Shown: positions 17,260 to 26,561 of the stretch, piece after piece
Numbering within the stretch: the first letter of the stretch is position 1
Layout: each line of letters starts with the position of its first letter
NCBI RefSeq assembly: GCF_014648815.1
Contig: NZ_BMRV01000008.1
Coordinates: forward strand, 301,579 to 365,578
Length of the DNA: 64,000 nucleotides
Source: Streptomyces flaveolus
Lineage (GTDB): Bacteria > Actinomycetota > Actinomycetes > Streptomycetales > Streptomycetaceae
Direction: 5' to 3'
Notes under the pieces: generated by a model
Told to the model about the DNA's origin: nothing
The model's input: only the letters and a program-made list of their open reading frames with translations
Databases searched by the model: none
Made by a program: the position numbers and the translations under genes

Positions 17260-18429
17260 ATGATCACTGTGACCGAAGCAACCGCCACCGCGGGAGCACT
17301 GCGACGCCTGTCCGAGGCGGGCGTCTCCATCTGGCTGGACGACCTGTCGCGGCGGCGGATCGAGTCCGGCAACCTCGCCGAGCTGATCGCCACGAAGAAC
17401 GTCGTCGGCGTCACCACCAACCCGTCGATCTTCCAGGCCGCCATCGGCTCCGGCGAGGGTTACGAGGAGCAGCTCGCCGACCTGGCCACCCGGGGCGTCG
17501 CCGTCGACGAGGCGGTCCGCATGATGACCACGGCCGACGTCCGCGCCGCCGCCGACGTGCTGCGCCCGGTGTACGACGCCACCGGCGGCCGGGACGGCCG
17601 GGTCTCCATCGAGGTCGACCCGCGCCTGGCCCACGACACGACGGCCACGATCGCCGAGGCACGGCAGCTGGCCTGGCTGGTCGACCGCCCCAACGTGATG
17701 ATCAAGATCCCGGCGACGAAGGCCGGCCTCCCGGCGATCACCGAGGTCATCGGCGCGGGCATCAGCGTCAACGTCACGCTGATCTTCTCGCTGGAGCGCT
17801 ACCGCGAGGTCATGGACGCCTACCTCGCCGGTCTGGAGAAGGCGCGGGCGGCCGGCATCGACCTGTCGGGCATCCACTCCGTGGCCTCCTTCTTCGTCTC
17901 CCGCGTCGACAGCGAGATCGACAAGCGGCTGACGCTGCTGGGCACCGACGAGGCCCTCGCCCTGAAGGGCAGGTCGGCGCTGGCCAACGCGCGACTGGCC
18001 TACGAGGCGTACGAGAACGTGTTCGGCTCTGCCGACGATTCGACACAGCCGGGCGACCGGTTCACCGCCCTCGCCGGCGCCCGGGCCAACGCCCAGCGCC
18101 CCCTGTGGGCCTCCACCGGGGTGAAGGACCCCGCATATCGGGACACCCTGTACGTGGAGGAGCTGGTCGCTCCCGGCACCGTGAACACGATGCCGGAGGC
18201 CACCCTGGACGCCGCCGCCGATCACGGTGACGTCCGGGGCGACACGGTCACCGGTGGTTACGCCCAGGCCCGGGCCGACCTCGCGGCCGTGGAGCGGCTC
18301 GGCATCTCGTACGACGAGGTGGTGGAGCAGCTGGAGCAGGAGGGCGTCGCCAAGTTCGAGGCGGCCTGGCAGGACCTGCTCGACGCCGTGACGAAGTCCC
18401 TGAACAGCAAGGGAGTTGACGGGGAATGA
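17260..18429 (+). CDS. tal: Transaldolase
   Basis: The protein has 389 residues, the long actinobacterial form. It transfers dihydroxyacetone units between sedoheptulose 7-phosphate and glyceraldehyde 3-phosphate. Motifs: SIWLDDLSRRRIESGNL, GVTTNPSIFQAAI, and the Schiff-base Lys in NVMIKIPATKAG. The ATG at 17260 has AAGAGAAG upstream. It lies 42 bases after tkt and its TGA overlaps the zwf ATG. Confidence 0.95.
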   Translation: MITVTEATATAGALRRLSEAGVSIWLDDLSRRRIESGNLAELIATKNVVGVTTNPSIFQAAIGSGEGYEEQLADLATRGVAVDEAVRMMTTADVRAAADVLRPVYDATGGRDGRVSIEVDPRLAHDTTATIAEARQLAWLVDRPNVMIKIPATKAGLPAITEVIGAGISVNVTLIFSLERYREVMDAYLAGLEKARAAGIDLSGIHSVASFFVSRVDSEIDKRLTLLGTDEALALKGRSALANARLAYEAYENVFGSADDSTQPGDRFTALAGARANAQRPLWASTGVKDPAYRDTLYVEELVAPGTVNTMPEATLDAAADHGDVRGDTVTGGYAQARADLAAVERLGISYDEVVEQLEQEGVAKFEAAWQDLLDAVTKSLNSKGVDGE

Positions 18430-20204
18430 GCGAGGAGCTTCCCGCTACGACGGTCCACGAGACCAAGGCGACGAAGGAAGCCAAGGAGGCGACGGCGTCC
18501 CAGGAGGCCGCCGGACCGCTGACGGCCGAGGAGACCGACGCGTCTCCGGCCGCCGGGGCCCCCGAGGCCGCCCGGGCGAGCAGGTCCGCACGGTCCGCCA
18601 GGAAGTCGAAGGCGGCCGGCAGCGCCGAGAAGGCGCAGAGCGCAGGGACGGGCGAAGGCACCGTCGAGCCCGTGGCACCGCTCGACTGGAGCAATCCCCT
18701 GCGCGATCCGCAGGACCGCCGCCTCCCGCGCATCGCGGGCCCTTCCGGCCTGGTCATCTTCGGCGTCACGGGCGACCTGTCCCGCAAGAAGCTGATGCCG
18801 GCCGTGTACGACCTCGCCAACCGGGGTCTGCTGCCGCCGGGCTTCTCCCTGGTCGGGTTCGCCCGCCGGGACTGGGAGGACCAGGACTTCGCCGAGGTCG
18901 TGCACGACGCCGTCAAGGAGCACGCGCGCACGCCGTTCCGCGAGGAGGTCTGGCAGCAGCTCGCCGAGGGCATGCGCTTCATCCCCGGCGACTTCGACGA
19001 CGACGACGCGTTCGAACAGCTGCGCAAGGCCGTCGAGGAACTGGACGCCTCCCGCGGCACCAGCGGCAACTACGCCTTCTACCTCTCCGTGCCGCCGAAG
19101 TTCTTCCCCAAGGTCGTCCAGCAGCTCAAGAAGCACGGGCTGGCCGACGCCCCGGAGGGCTCCTGGCGCCGCGCGGTCATCGAGAAGCCGTTCGGCCACG
19201 ACCTGGACAGCGCCTGCGACCTGAACGCGCTCGTGCACGACGTCTTCGATCCGGAGCAGGTCTTCCGCATCGACCACTACCTGGGCAAGGAGACCGTCCA
19301 GAACATCCTGGCGCTGCGCTTCGCCAACCAGATGTACGAGCCGATCTGGAACCGGTCCTACGTGGACCACGTGCAGATCACCATGGCCGAGGACATCGGC
19401 ATCGGCGGCCGGGCCGGCTACTACGACGGCATCGGCGCCGCCCGCGACGTCATCCAGAACCACCTGCTCCAGCTGCTCGCGCTCACCGCGATGGAGGAGC
19501 CCGCCTCCTTCGACGCGGCGTCGCTGCTCACCGAGAAGCTGAAGGTGCTGAAGGCGGTACGGCTGCCGGACGACCTCGGCGAGCACACCGTGCGCGGGCA
19601 GTACGCGGCCGGCTGGCAGGGCGGCGCGCAGGTCCCCGGTTACCTGGAGGAGGAGGGCATCGACCCGGCCTCCACCACCGACACCTACGCCGCGGTCAAG
19701 CTGGCGATCGACAACCGCCGCTGGGCGGGCGTCCCGTTCTACCTGCGCACCGGCAAGCGCCTGGGCCGCCGGGTCACGGAGATCGCGGTGGTCTTCCAGC
19801 GGGCGCCGCACTCCCCCTTCGACTCCACCGCGACGGAGGAGCTGGGCGAGAACGCGATCGTCATCCGCGTCCAGCCCGACGAGGGCATGACGGTGCGGTT
19901 CGGCTCGAAGGTGCCGGGCACGTCGATGGAGATCCGGGACGTGTCCATGGACTTCGCGTACGGCGAGTCCTTCACGGAGTCGAGCCCGGAGGCGTACGAA
20001 CGGCTGATCCTGGACGTCCTTCTGGGCGACGCCAACCTGTTCCCCCGTCACCAGGAAGTGGAAGAGTCCTGGCGGATCCTCGATCCGATCGAGGAGTACT
20101 GGGCCACGCACGGCAGGCCCGCACAGTACGCCTCGGGCAGCTGGGGACCCCAGGAAGCCGACGAGATGCTCGCACGAGACGGACGGAGCTGGCGCAGGCC
20201 ATGA
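18426..20204 (+). CDS. zwf: Glucose-6-phosphate dehydrogenase with unusual N-terminal extension
   Basis: The protein has 592 residues, about 80 more than usual. The enzyme oxidises glucose 6-phosphate to 6-phosphogluconolactone with NADP+ or NAD+. The normal domain starts near residue 85 (NPLRDPQDRRLPRIAGPSG), with the nucleotide motif GVTGDLSRKKLMPA and active-site RIDHYLGKE. Residues 1-80 are a low-complexity Ala/Glu/Ser/Lys/Thr stretch with no recognisable fold. The ATG overlaps the tal stop (ATGA), which favours this start; an internal GTG near 18672 could give a normal-length enzyme but lacks a clear ribosome site. OpcA, encoded next, is its partner protein in actinobacteria. Confidence 0.93.
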   Translation: MSEELPATTVHETKATKEAKEATASQEAAGPLTAEETDASPAAGAPEAARASRSARSARKSKAAGSAEKAQSAGTGEGTVEPVAPLDWSNPLRDPQDRRLPRIAGPSGLVIFGVTGDLSRKKLMPAVYDLANRGLLPPGFSLVGFARRDWEDQDFAEVVHDAVKEHARTPFREEVWQQLAEGMRFIPGDFDDDDAFEQLRKAVEELDASRGTSGNYAFYLSVPPKFFPKVVQQLKKHGLADAPEGSWRRAVIEKPFGHDLDSACDLNALVHDVFDPEQVFRIDHYLGKETVQNILALRFANQMYEPIWNRSYVDHVQITMAEDIGIGGRAGYYDGIGAARDVIQNHLLQLLALTAMEEPASFDAASLLTEKLKVLKAVRLPDDLGEHTVRGQYAAGWQGGAQVPGYLEEEGIDPASTTDTYAAVKLAIDNRRWAGVPFYLRTGKRLGRRVTEIAVVFQRAPHSPFDSTATEELGENAIVIRVQPDEGMTVRFGSKVPGTSMEIRDVSMDFAYGESFTESSPEAYERLILDVLLGDANLFPRHQEVEESWRILDPIEEYWATHGRPAQYASGSWGPQEADEMLARDGRSWRRP

Positions 20205-21136
20205 GGATCGACCTGACCGACACCACGGCAAGCAAGGTCAACAAGGCGCTGGTGCAGGGCCGCCGCGCCATCGGCACCCCGGCCGTGGGCATGGTCCTGA
20301 CGATGGTGATCGTCACGGACGAGGAGAACGCCTACGACTCGATCAAGGCCGCCGAGGAGGCCTCGCACGAGCACCCCTCGCGCACCCTGGTCGTCATCAA
20401 GCGGCATGCCCGCAACCTGCGCGACCGCACCCGCTCGCACCTCGACGCCGAGGTCCGCGTGGGCTCGGAGGCCGGCACCGGCGAGACGGTCGTGCTGCGC
20501 ATGTACGGCGAGGTGTCCGAGCACGCCGACTCGGTCGTGCTGCCGCTGCTGCTGCCCGACGCCCCGGTCGTCGTGTGGTGGCCGGTGGAGGCGCCCGACA
20601 ACCCGGCGAAGGACCCGCTGGGCGCGCTGGCCCAGCGCCGGATCACCGACCTGTACGCGGTCGAGCGGCCGATGGAGGTCCTGGAGAAGCGGGTCCGCTC
20701 CTACGCGCCCGGCGACACCGACCTCGCCTGGACCCGGCTGACGCTGTGGCGCTCCATGCTGGCCGCGGCGCTGGACCAGGCCCGGGTGCCGGTGACCTCG
20801 GCGACCGTGGAGGCCGAGGCGGACAACCCGGCCGCCGAGCTGCTGGCCCGCTGGCTGGAGGCCCGGCTGAACGTGCGGGTCGACCGGGTGGTCACCGACG
20901 GCCCGGTCGTCACGGCCGTCCGCCTGGGCACCGCGAACGGCGAGATCGTCATCGACCGGCCCGAGGGCCCGCTCGCCACACTCACCCTGCCGGACCAGCC
21001 CCCGCGTTCGCTCGCGCTGAAGGTCCGCCCCACCTCCGAACTCATCGCCGAGGAGCTCAGGCGCCTCGACGCGGACGAGATGTACGCCATCGCCCTGCGC
21101 GGCGAGGCCGACAAGGAGACGCCCGTCCATGTCTGA
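20201..21136 (+). CDS. opcA: Glucose-6-phosphate dehydrogenase assembly protein OpcA
   Basis: The protein has 311 residues starting at an ATG that overlaps the zwf stop (ATGA). OpcA is required for assembly or allosteric activation of G6PDH in cyanobacteria and actinobacteria. Typical segments are TLVVIKRHARNLRDRTRSHL, VVLPLLLPDAPVVVWWP and ELLARWLEARL. Its place directly after zwf matches the standard actinobacterial order. It overlaps pgi by 8 bases. Confidence 0.94.
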   Translation: MRIDLTDTTASKVNKALVQGRRAIGTPAVGMVLTMVIVTDEENAYDSIKAAEEASHEHPSRTLVVIKRHARNLRDRTRSHLDAEVRVGSEAGTGETVVLRMYGEVSEHADSVVLPLLLPDAPVVVWWPVEAPDNPAKDPLGALAQRRITDLYAVERPMEVLEKRVRSYAPGDTDLAWTRLTLWRSMLAAALDQARVPVTSATVEAEADNPAAELLARWLEARLNVRVDRVVTDGPVVTAVRLGTANGEIVIDRPEGPLATLTLPDQPPRSLALKVRPTSELIAEELRRLDADEMYAIALRGEADKETPVHV

Positions 21137-22781
21137 CACCCCCAAGCTCACCGCCCGGCCCGAGTGGACGGCGCTGAAGGACCACCGTGCGGACGCCCTC
21201 GCGCGTCCCGACCTGCGCGAGCTGTTCGACCGGGACCCGGGCCGGGCCGAGCGGTACGTCGTGCGCGTCGGCGACCTGCGCATCGACTACTCCAAGAACC
21301 TGGTCACCGACGAGACGCTGTCCCGCTTGCGGGAACTGGCCGCCGCCACCGACGTGTTCGGGCTGCGCGACGCCATGTTCCGCGGCGAGCGGATCAACAT
21401 CACCGAGGACCGCGCCGTGCTGCACACCGCGCTGCGCGCCCCGCGGGACGCGGTGATCGAGGTCGACGGCGAGAACGTCGTCCCCAAGGTCCACGCCGTC
21501 CTGGACAAGATGGCCGACTTCGCGGACCGGGTCCGTTCCGGCGAGTGGACCGGTCACACCGGCAAGCGCATCCGCAACGTCGTCAACATCGGCATCGGCG
21601 GCTCCGACCTCGGTCCCGCGATGGCCTACGAGGCGCTGCGGGCCTTCACCGACCGTTCGCTGACCTTCCGGTTCGTGTCCAACGTGGACGGCGCCGACCT
21701 GCACGAGGCGGTCCGGGACCTGGACCCGGCAGAGACCCTCTTCATCGTGGCGTCCAAGACGTTCACCACGATCGAGACCATCACGAACGCCACCTCGGCC
21801 CGTTCCTGGCTGCTGGCCGGGCTCGGGGGCGAGGAGAAGGCGGTCGCGAAGCACTTCGTCGCCCTGTCGACCAACGCCGAGAAGGTCGCCGGCTTCGGCA
21901 TCGACACGGCCAACATGTTCGAGTTCTGGGACTGGGTCGGCGGACGCTACTCGTACGACTCGGCGATCGGTCTGTCCCTGATGATCGCCATCGGCCCGGA
22001 CCGCTTCCGGGAGATGCTCGACGGGTTCCGCATCGTCGACGAGCACTTCCGCAACGCCGAGGCGGAGGACAACGCCCCGCTGATCCTCGGCCTGCTGGGC
22101 ATCTGGTACGGCAACTTCTTCGACGCCCAGTCGCACGCGGTCCTGCCGTACAGCCACTACCTGTCGAAGTTCACCGCCTACCTCCAGCAGCTCGACATGG
22201 AGTCCAACGGCAAGTCGACGGACCGCGAGGGCCGCCCGGTGGACTGGCAGACCGGGCCGGTGGTGTGGGGCACGCCCGGCACCAACGGACAGCACGCCTA
22301 CTACCAGCTGATCCACCAGGGCACCAAGCTGATCCCGGCGGACTTCATCGGCTTCGCCCGGCCGGTGGCGGAGCTGAGCGACGAGCTGAAGGCCCAGCAC
22401 GACCTGCTGATGGCCAACTTCTTCGCCCAGACCCAGGCGCTCGCCTTCGGCAAGACCGCCGACGAGGTGCGGGCGGAGGGCGTGCCCGAGGAGCAGGTAC
22501 CGCACCGCACCTTCCACGGCAACCACCCCACCACGACCGTCCTGGCCGGCGAGCTGACCCCGTCCGTCCTCGGTCAGCTGATCGCGCTGTACGAGCACAA
22601 GGTGTTCGTGCAGGGCGCGGTGTGGAACATCGACTCCTTCGACCAGTGGGGCGTCGAGCTCGGCAAGGTCCTCGCCAAGCGCGTCGAACCCGCCCTGACC
22701 GAAGGCGCGGACGTGCCCGGTCTCGACCCGTCCACGGCCGCGCTGGTGGCCGCCTACCGTGAACTGAAGGAAGTGCACTGA
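21129..22781 (+). CDS. pgi: Glucose-6-phosphate isomerase
   Basis: The protein has 550 residues, the usual length. It interconverts glucose 6-phosphate and fructose 6-phosphate. Motifs: VNIGIGGSDLGPAMAYEAL for phosphate binding, and YGNFFDAQSHAVLPYSHYL, with the catalytic Glu in LDMESNGKS. It lies between opcA (8-base overlap) and gnd (1-base gap), so it allows fructose 6-phosphate made by tkt/tal to be recycled through G6PDH. That makes the operon capable of a complete oxidative pentose cycle, giving NADPH. Confidence 0.95.
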   Translation: MSDTPKLTARPEWTALKDHRADALARPDLRELFDRDPGRAERYVVRVGDLRIDYSKNLVTDETLSRLRELAAATDVFGLRDAMFRGERINITEDRAVLHTALRAPRDAVIEVDGENVVPKVHAVLDKMADFADRVRSGEWTGHTGKRIRNVVNIGIGGSDLGPAMAYEALRAFTDRSLTFRFVSNVDGADLHEAVRDLDPAETLFIVASKTFTTIETITNATSARSWLLAGLGGEEKAVAKHFVALSTNAEKVAGFGIDTANMFEFWDWVGGRYSYDSAIGLSLMIAIGPDRFREMLDGFRIVDEHFRNAEAEDNAPLILGLLGIWYGNFFDAQSHAVLPYSHYLSKFTAYLQQLDMESNGKSTDREGRPVDWQTGPVVWGTPGTNGQHAYYQLIHQGTKLIPADFIGFARPVAELSDELKAQHDLLMANFFAQTQALAFGKTADEVRAEGVPEEQVPHRTFHGNHPTTTVLAGELTPSVLGQLIALYEHKVFVQGAVWNIDSFDQWGVELGKVLAKRVEPALTEGADVPGLDPSTAALVAAYRELKEVH

Positions 22782-22782
22782 C

Positions 22783-23664
22783 ATGCAGATCGGTCTCGTT
22801 GGTCTCGGCAAGATGGGCGGCAACATGCGCGAGCGCCTGCGCAACGCCGGTCACACCGTCGTCGGATACGACACCAATCCGGAGAAGGCCGACGTCGCCA
22901 GCCTGGTCGAGCTCGTCGAGCAGCTGGAGCGGCCGCGCGCGGTCTGGGTGATGGTCCCGGCCGGGGCCGCCACACAGCACGTCATCGACCAGCTGGCGAC
23001 ACTGCTCAAGCCCGGTGACACCGTCATCGACGGCGGCAACTCCCGCTGGACGGACGACGAGAAGCACGCCGAGGAGCTCGGCAAGCGCGGCATCCACTTC
23101 GTCGACGCCGGTGTCTCGGGCGGCGTGTGGGGCCTGAAGAACGGCTACGCGCTGATGGTCGGCGGCGAGAAGGAGCACGTCGACGACCTCAAGCCGATCT
23201 TCGACGCGCTCAAGCCGGAGGGCCCGTACGGCTACGTCCACGCGGGCAAGGTCGGCGCCGGGCACTTCTCCAAGATGGTCCACAACGGCATCGAGTACGC
23301 GATGATGCAGGCCTACGCCGAGGGCTGGGAGCTGCTGGAGAAGGTCGACTCCGTGGACAACGTCCGCGAGGTCTTCCGGTCCTGGCAGGAGGGCACCGTC
23401 ATCCGCTCCTGGCTCCTCGACCTGGCCGTCAACGCCCTCGACGAGGACCACCACCTGGACAAGCTGCGCGGCTACGCGGAGGACTCCGGCGAGGGCCGCT
23501 GGACCGTCGAGGCGGCCATCGACAACGCGGTGCCGCTGCCCGCGATCACCGCCTCCCTGTTCGCGCGGTTCGCGTCCCGGCAGGACGACTCGCCGCAGAT
23601 GAAGATGATCGCCGCGCTGCGCAACCAGTTCGGCGGGCACGCCGTGGAGTCGGCGAAGAAGTGA
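22783..23664 (+). CDS. gnd: 6-phosphogluconate dehydrogenase, decarboxylating, short type
   Basis: The protein has 293 residues, the short GntZ/YqeC-like form rather than the 470-residue enzyme. It oxidises and decarboxylates 6-phosphogluconate to ribulose 5-phosphate. Motifs: MQIGLVGLGKMGGNM, VIDGGNSRW, DAGVSGGVWGLKNGYALMVGG (here split by normal spacing), and catalytic GAGHFSKMVHNGIEY. It closes the operon and is followed by a strong hairpin. No 6-phosphogluconolactonase gene is present in the operon. Confidence 0.94.
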   Translation: MQIGLVGLGKMGGNMRERLRNAGHTVVGYDTNPEKADVASLVELVEQLERPRAVWVMVPAGAATQHVIDQLATLLKPGDTVIDGGNSRWTDDEKHAEELGKRGIHFVDAGVSGGVWGLKNGYALMVGGEKEHVDDLKPIFDALKPEGPYGYVHAGKVGAGHFSKMVHNGIEYAMMQAYAEGWELLEKVDSVDNVREVFRSWQEGTVIRSWLLDLAVNALDEDHHLDKLRGYAEDSGEGRWTVEAAIDNAVPLPAITASLFARFASRQDDSPQMKMIAALRNQFGGHAVESAKK

Positions 23665-23673
23665 TCCGCTCGT

Positions 23674-23709
23674 ACGCCCCCGCCCGGCCCTCCGGCCGGG
23701 CGGGGGCGT
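23674..23709. terminator. Perfect 16-bp stem terminator after gnd
   Basis: ACGCCCCCGCCCGGCC and its exact reverse complement flank a CTCC loop. It lies between the convergent gnd and dehydroshikimate dehydratase genes, separating the two operons. Confidence 0.88.
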
Positions 23710-23716
23710 CGGCGTG

Positions 23717-25513
23717 TCAGCCGCCGGTGAATCCCCGTACCGCGTGCTGCGCGGCCAGCCGGACCGGGGCGTTCGCCGCGCCGTAGCCGCGGTAGCCGTC
23801 GTCGCGCTGGACGAGTTCGAAGAAGACCCGGCCGACGGTGTGCGTGTAGCAGTGCCGGAAGGTGCCGTGGTCGTCGCGGTCGTAGAGGATGCCCAGCTCC
23901 CGGTACGTCTCCAGCTCGCCGTCCGCGAACGCGAAGCGGGCCGCGAGGTCGTCGTAGTAGTTGGCCGGGATCGGCAGCAGCGCACCGCCGGCGGCGCGGT
24001 AGCGACGGGCGGCGGCGACCACGTCGTCGGTGGCCAGGGCGATGTGCTGGGCGTGCGCGGTGTCGTCGGTGGGTGCGGCGCCGACGGTCAGCACGATGCG
24101 GACGGCGCCGTCGCCGGTGGTGACGGCGCGGCTGCGCAGCAGGCCGTAGGGGTCGGCGACGTCGACGCTCTCCTGCGGGCGCAGCCCGAGGACGCTGCGG
24201 TGGAAGAGCGCCGCCTCGTCGAACTGGTGCCAGGGCTGGGCGAGGGAGAGGTGGTCGACGCGCCCGCCCGGCGCCGCCTCGGCGACGGCCCCCGTGTCCT
24301 CGAAGTCCGCCCGCCAGTCGGACGGTCCGGGGCGTTCAAAGGCGCAGAAGAACAGCTGCGTGCCGTCGGGTGCGGCGACCGCCTCCAGCGGGGCGTCGCC
24401 CGGGGCGCGGCGGCGCGGCAGCACCGGGGCGAGCAGGGCCTCGGCCCGGCGGGCCGCCCCCGCGGGGTCGGGCGACTCGAGGCCGACGGCGGCGAGGCGG
24501 GTGCCGTCGCGGCGTTCGGCCGGTCCGGTGTTGACGAGGACCCGGGCGTCGCCCCACTGCCACAGGTCGACGGGTTTGCCGCGGTGGCGTCCGGTGCGGG
24601 TGAAGCCCAGCGCGTCGAGCACGGCCGAGACGGGGGCGGCGTCGGGTGTGACCAGTTCGGCGAAGGCGATACCGGTGGGCACGACGGGCGCGGGCTGCGC
24701 CGCGAGGCCGGCCTGCTCCTGGAGCGCCAGCAGGGAGCGCCGGCCGTCCACGGCGGTGGGCCCGGCCTCGGACTGCCGGAAGACGTCGTTGAAGACTTCC
24801 AGGGAGAGCGGGCCGTCGTAGCCGGTGCGCAGCACGTGCCGGAGCAGCCCGGCGAGGTCGAAGCCGCCCTGGCCGGGGAAACAGCGGTAGTGCCGGCTCC
24901 ACTGGAGGACGTCCATCGCGAGCAGCGGGGCGTCGGCGAGCTGGAGGAAGAAGATCTTTTCGCCGGGGATGTCCTCGATGCCCTTGGGGTCGCTGCCGCG
25001 CGAGAGGATGTGGAAGCTGTCGAGGCAGGTGCCGAGCGCGGGGTGCCCGGCGGTCTCGACGACGCGCCAGGCGTGGTCGTAGGTGCTGATGTGCCGGCCC
25101 CAGGCGAGCGCCTCGTAGGCGACGCGGATGCCGTGGTCACGGGCCAGGTCCGCGAGGCGGCCGAGCTGTTCGGCGGCGAGGTCGTCGTCGTCCAGGGCGT
25201 GCGGGGAGACGTTGGAGCAGACCAGGACGGTGTCCGCGCCGAGCCTTCCCATCAGGGCGAACTTGTGCCGGGCGCGGCGCAGCGCCCGGGCGAACTCCTC
25301 CTCGGGCAGCGCCTCGATGTCCCGCATCGGCTGGTAGAGGTCGACGGTGAGTCCGAGGTCGGCGCAGCGGGCGCGGACCTCCTCGGGGGTCAGGGGGCTG
25401 GCCAGCAGGTCGTTCTCGAAGATCTCCACGCCGTCGAAGCCGGCCCGGGAGGCGGCCGTGAGCTTCTCGGTGAGGGAACCGCTGAGGGAGACGGTGGCGA
25501 TGGACGTCCGCAC
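23717..25513 (-). CDS. quiC: 3-dehydroshikimate dehydratase fused to HPPD-like domain (QuiC type)
   Basis: The protein has 598 residues from GTG at 25513. Residues 1-270 form a sugar-isomerase-like TIM barrel (MRTSIATVSLSGSL; GFDGVEIFENDL; LGTCLDSFHIL) as in AsbF/QuiC dehydratases, which turn 3-dehydroshikimate into protocatechuate. The remainder is a vicinal-oxygen-chelate domain like 4-hydroxyphenylpyruvate dioxygenase, keeping the metal triad His (VDHLSL), His (HAQHIAL) and Glu (RVFFELVQRDDG). Similar fusions are known in Pseudomonas quinate catabolism; the VOC half is not needed for the reaction there. It is downstream of a shikimate dehydrogenase gene in the same operon. Confidence 0.88.
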   Translation of the reverse strand: MRTSIATVSLSGSLTEKLTAASRAGFDGVEIFENDLLASPLTPEEVRARCADLGLTVDLYQPMRDIEALPEEEFARALRRARHKFALMGRLGADTVLVCSNVSPHALDDDDLAAEQLGRLADLARDHGIRVAYEALAWGRHISTYDHAWRVVETAGHPALGTCLDSFHILSRGSDPKGIEDIPGEKIFFLQLADAPLLAMDVLQWSRHYRCFPGQGGFDLAGLLRHVLRTGYDGPLSLEVFNDVFRQSEAGPTAVDGRRSLLALQEQAGLAAQPAPVVPTGIAFAELVTPDAAPVSAVLDALGFTRTGRHRGKPVDLWQWGDARVLVNTGPAERRDGTRLAAVGLESPDPAGAARRAEALLAPVLPRRRAPGDAPLEAVAAPDGTQLFFCAFERPGPSDWRADFEDTGAVAEAAPGGRVDHLSLAQPWHQFDEAALFHRSVLGLRPQESVDVADPYGLLRSRAVTTGDGAVRIVLTVGAAPTDDTAHAQHIALATDDVVAAARRYRAAGGALLPIPANYYDDLAARFAFADGELETYRELGILYDRDDHGTFRHCYTHTVGRVFFELVQRDDGYRGYGAANAPVRLAAQHAVRGFTGG

Positions 25514-25528
25514 GTGACTGCCTCTTCT

Positions 25529-26407
25529 CTACCGCGGGGCCCCGAGGGCGCCCGCCAGGTCGGTGATGTCGGCGAGCATCCGCACGGCGTCGGGTTCCCG
25601 CCCGGTGAACAGCCGGAACGCGTCGACGGCCTGGAAGACGGCCATGCCGCCGCCGTCGAGCGTGGCGCAGCCCAGCGCGCGGGCGGTGCGCAGCAGCTCG
25701 GTCTCCAGGGGCCGGTAGACGACCTCGGCGACCCACAGCCCGGGGTGCAGCAGGCCGGCGGGCAGCGGCAGCCCGGGGTGGGCGGCCATGCCGGTGGGGG
25801 TGGCGTGCACGATGCCGTCGGCCCCGGTCAGCAGCCCGGGCAGGCGGTCCGGGCCGGCACCGGTGGCGCGGCCCTCCCCGAAGTGCCGGTTCAGCGAGGC
25901 GGCGAGCGCGGCGGCCCGCTCGGGCAGCGCGTCGACGACGGTGACCTGTCCGGCGCCCAGGGTCAGCGTGGCGTGGGCGACGGCGGCGCCCGCGCCCCCG
26001 GCACCGAGCTGCACGACCCGCTCCAGCGGCGCGTCGGGCAGCCCGCGGGCGAAGGAGGCGGCGAACCCGGTGACGTCGGTGTTGTGGCCGGTCGCCCGGC
26101 CGTCCTCGTCGAAGACGACGGTGTTGACCGCGCCCAGCGCCTCGGCCTGCGGGGCGAGGGCGTCCAGGTGCCCGATGACGAGCTGCTTGCACGGGTGGGT
26201 GATGTTCAGCCCGTCGAAGCCCAGGTCGCGGGCGGCGCGTAGCAGGTCGCCCACCGCCTCGGGCGGGACGCCGAGCACGTCGATGTCGATCAGCCGGTAC
26301 AGGTAGCGCAGACCCTGCCGGCCGGCCTCCCGCTCGTGCAGTGCCGGGCTGAGCGACGGGCCGATCCCCGAACCGATCAGTCCGACGAGAAACGAGTCCT
26401 TGGCCAC
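25529..26407 (-). CDS. Shikimate/quinate dehydrogenase, catabolic type
   Basis: The GTG at 26407, with GGGAGGG five bases upstream, gives 292 residues; the GTG at 26422 is the longer alternative. AroE-family motifs: substrate-binding SLSPALH, catalytic Lys and neighbourhood in GLNITHPCKQ, NAD(P) motif LGAGGAGAAVAHA and GHNTDVTGF. It oxidises shikimate or quinate to the 3-dehydro acid. Pairing with the dehydratase, TetR and MHS transporter indicates catabolism to protocatechuate rather than aromatic amino-acid synthesis. The pair of genes is 15 bases apart. Confidence 0.88.
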   Translation of the reverse strand: MAKDSFLVGLIGSGIGPSLSPALHEREAGRQGLRYLYRLIDIDVLGVPPEAVGDLLRAARDLGFDGLNITHPCKQLVIGHLDALAPQAEALGAVNTVVFDEDGRATGHNTDVTGFAASFARGLPDAPLERVVQLGAGGAGAAVAHATLTLGAGQVTVVDALPERAAALAASLNRHFGEGRATGAGPDRLPGLLTGADGIVHATPTGMAAHPGLPLPAGLLHPGLWVAEVVYRPLETELLRTARALGCATLDGGGMAVFQAVDAFRLFTGREPDAVRMLADITDLAGALGAPR

Positions 26408-26427
26408 CTGGCCCTCCCTCACGGATC

Positions 26428-26453
26428 ACTAATGTACGAACCAGTACGTTAGT
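26428..26453. promoter_or_regulatory. TetR operator between shikimate genes and tetR
   Basis: ACTAATGTAC and GTACGTTAGT, ten-base arms with one mismatch, flank GAACCA. The site lies 21 bases upstream of the shikimate dehydrogenase start in an AT-rich patch and about 110 bases upstream of the divergent tetR start. A related sequence precedes the transporter gene at 27303-27326. Confidence 0.75.
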
Positions 26454-26561
26454 CATAGCAGCCGGGTGTGGGCCGGGGGAAGACCTGACCACTCCCGGCC
26501 CGGTGCGCGGACCGGGCTTCTACAATCACCGGACCGCCCCCGCCCCAGCCGAAGGAACCCG

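Noticed and set aside
15079..18225. 1048-residue minus-strand open frame opposite tkt and tal
   Set aside because: Gly/Val/Arg/Asp-rich composition and no motif; tkt and tal on the other strand are beyond doubt.
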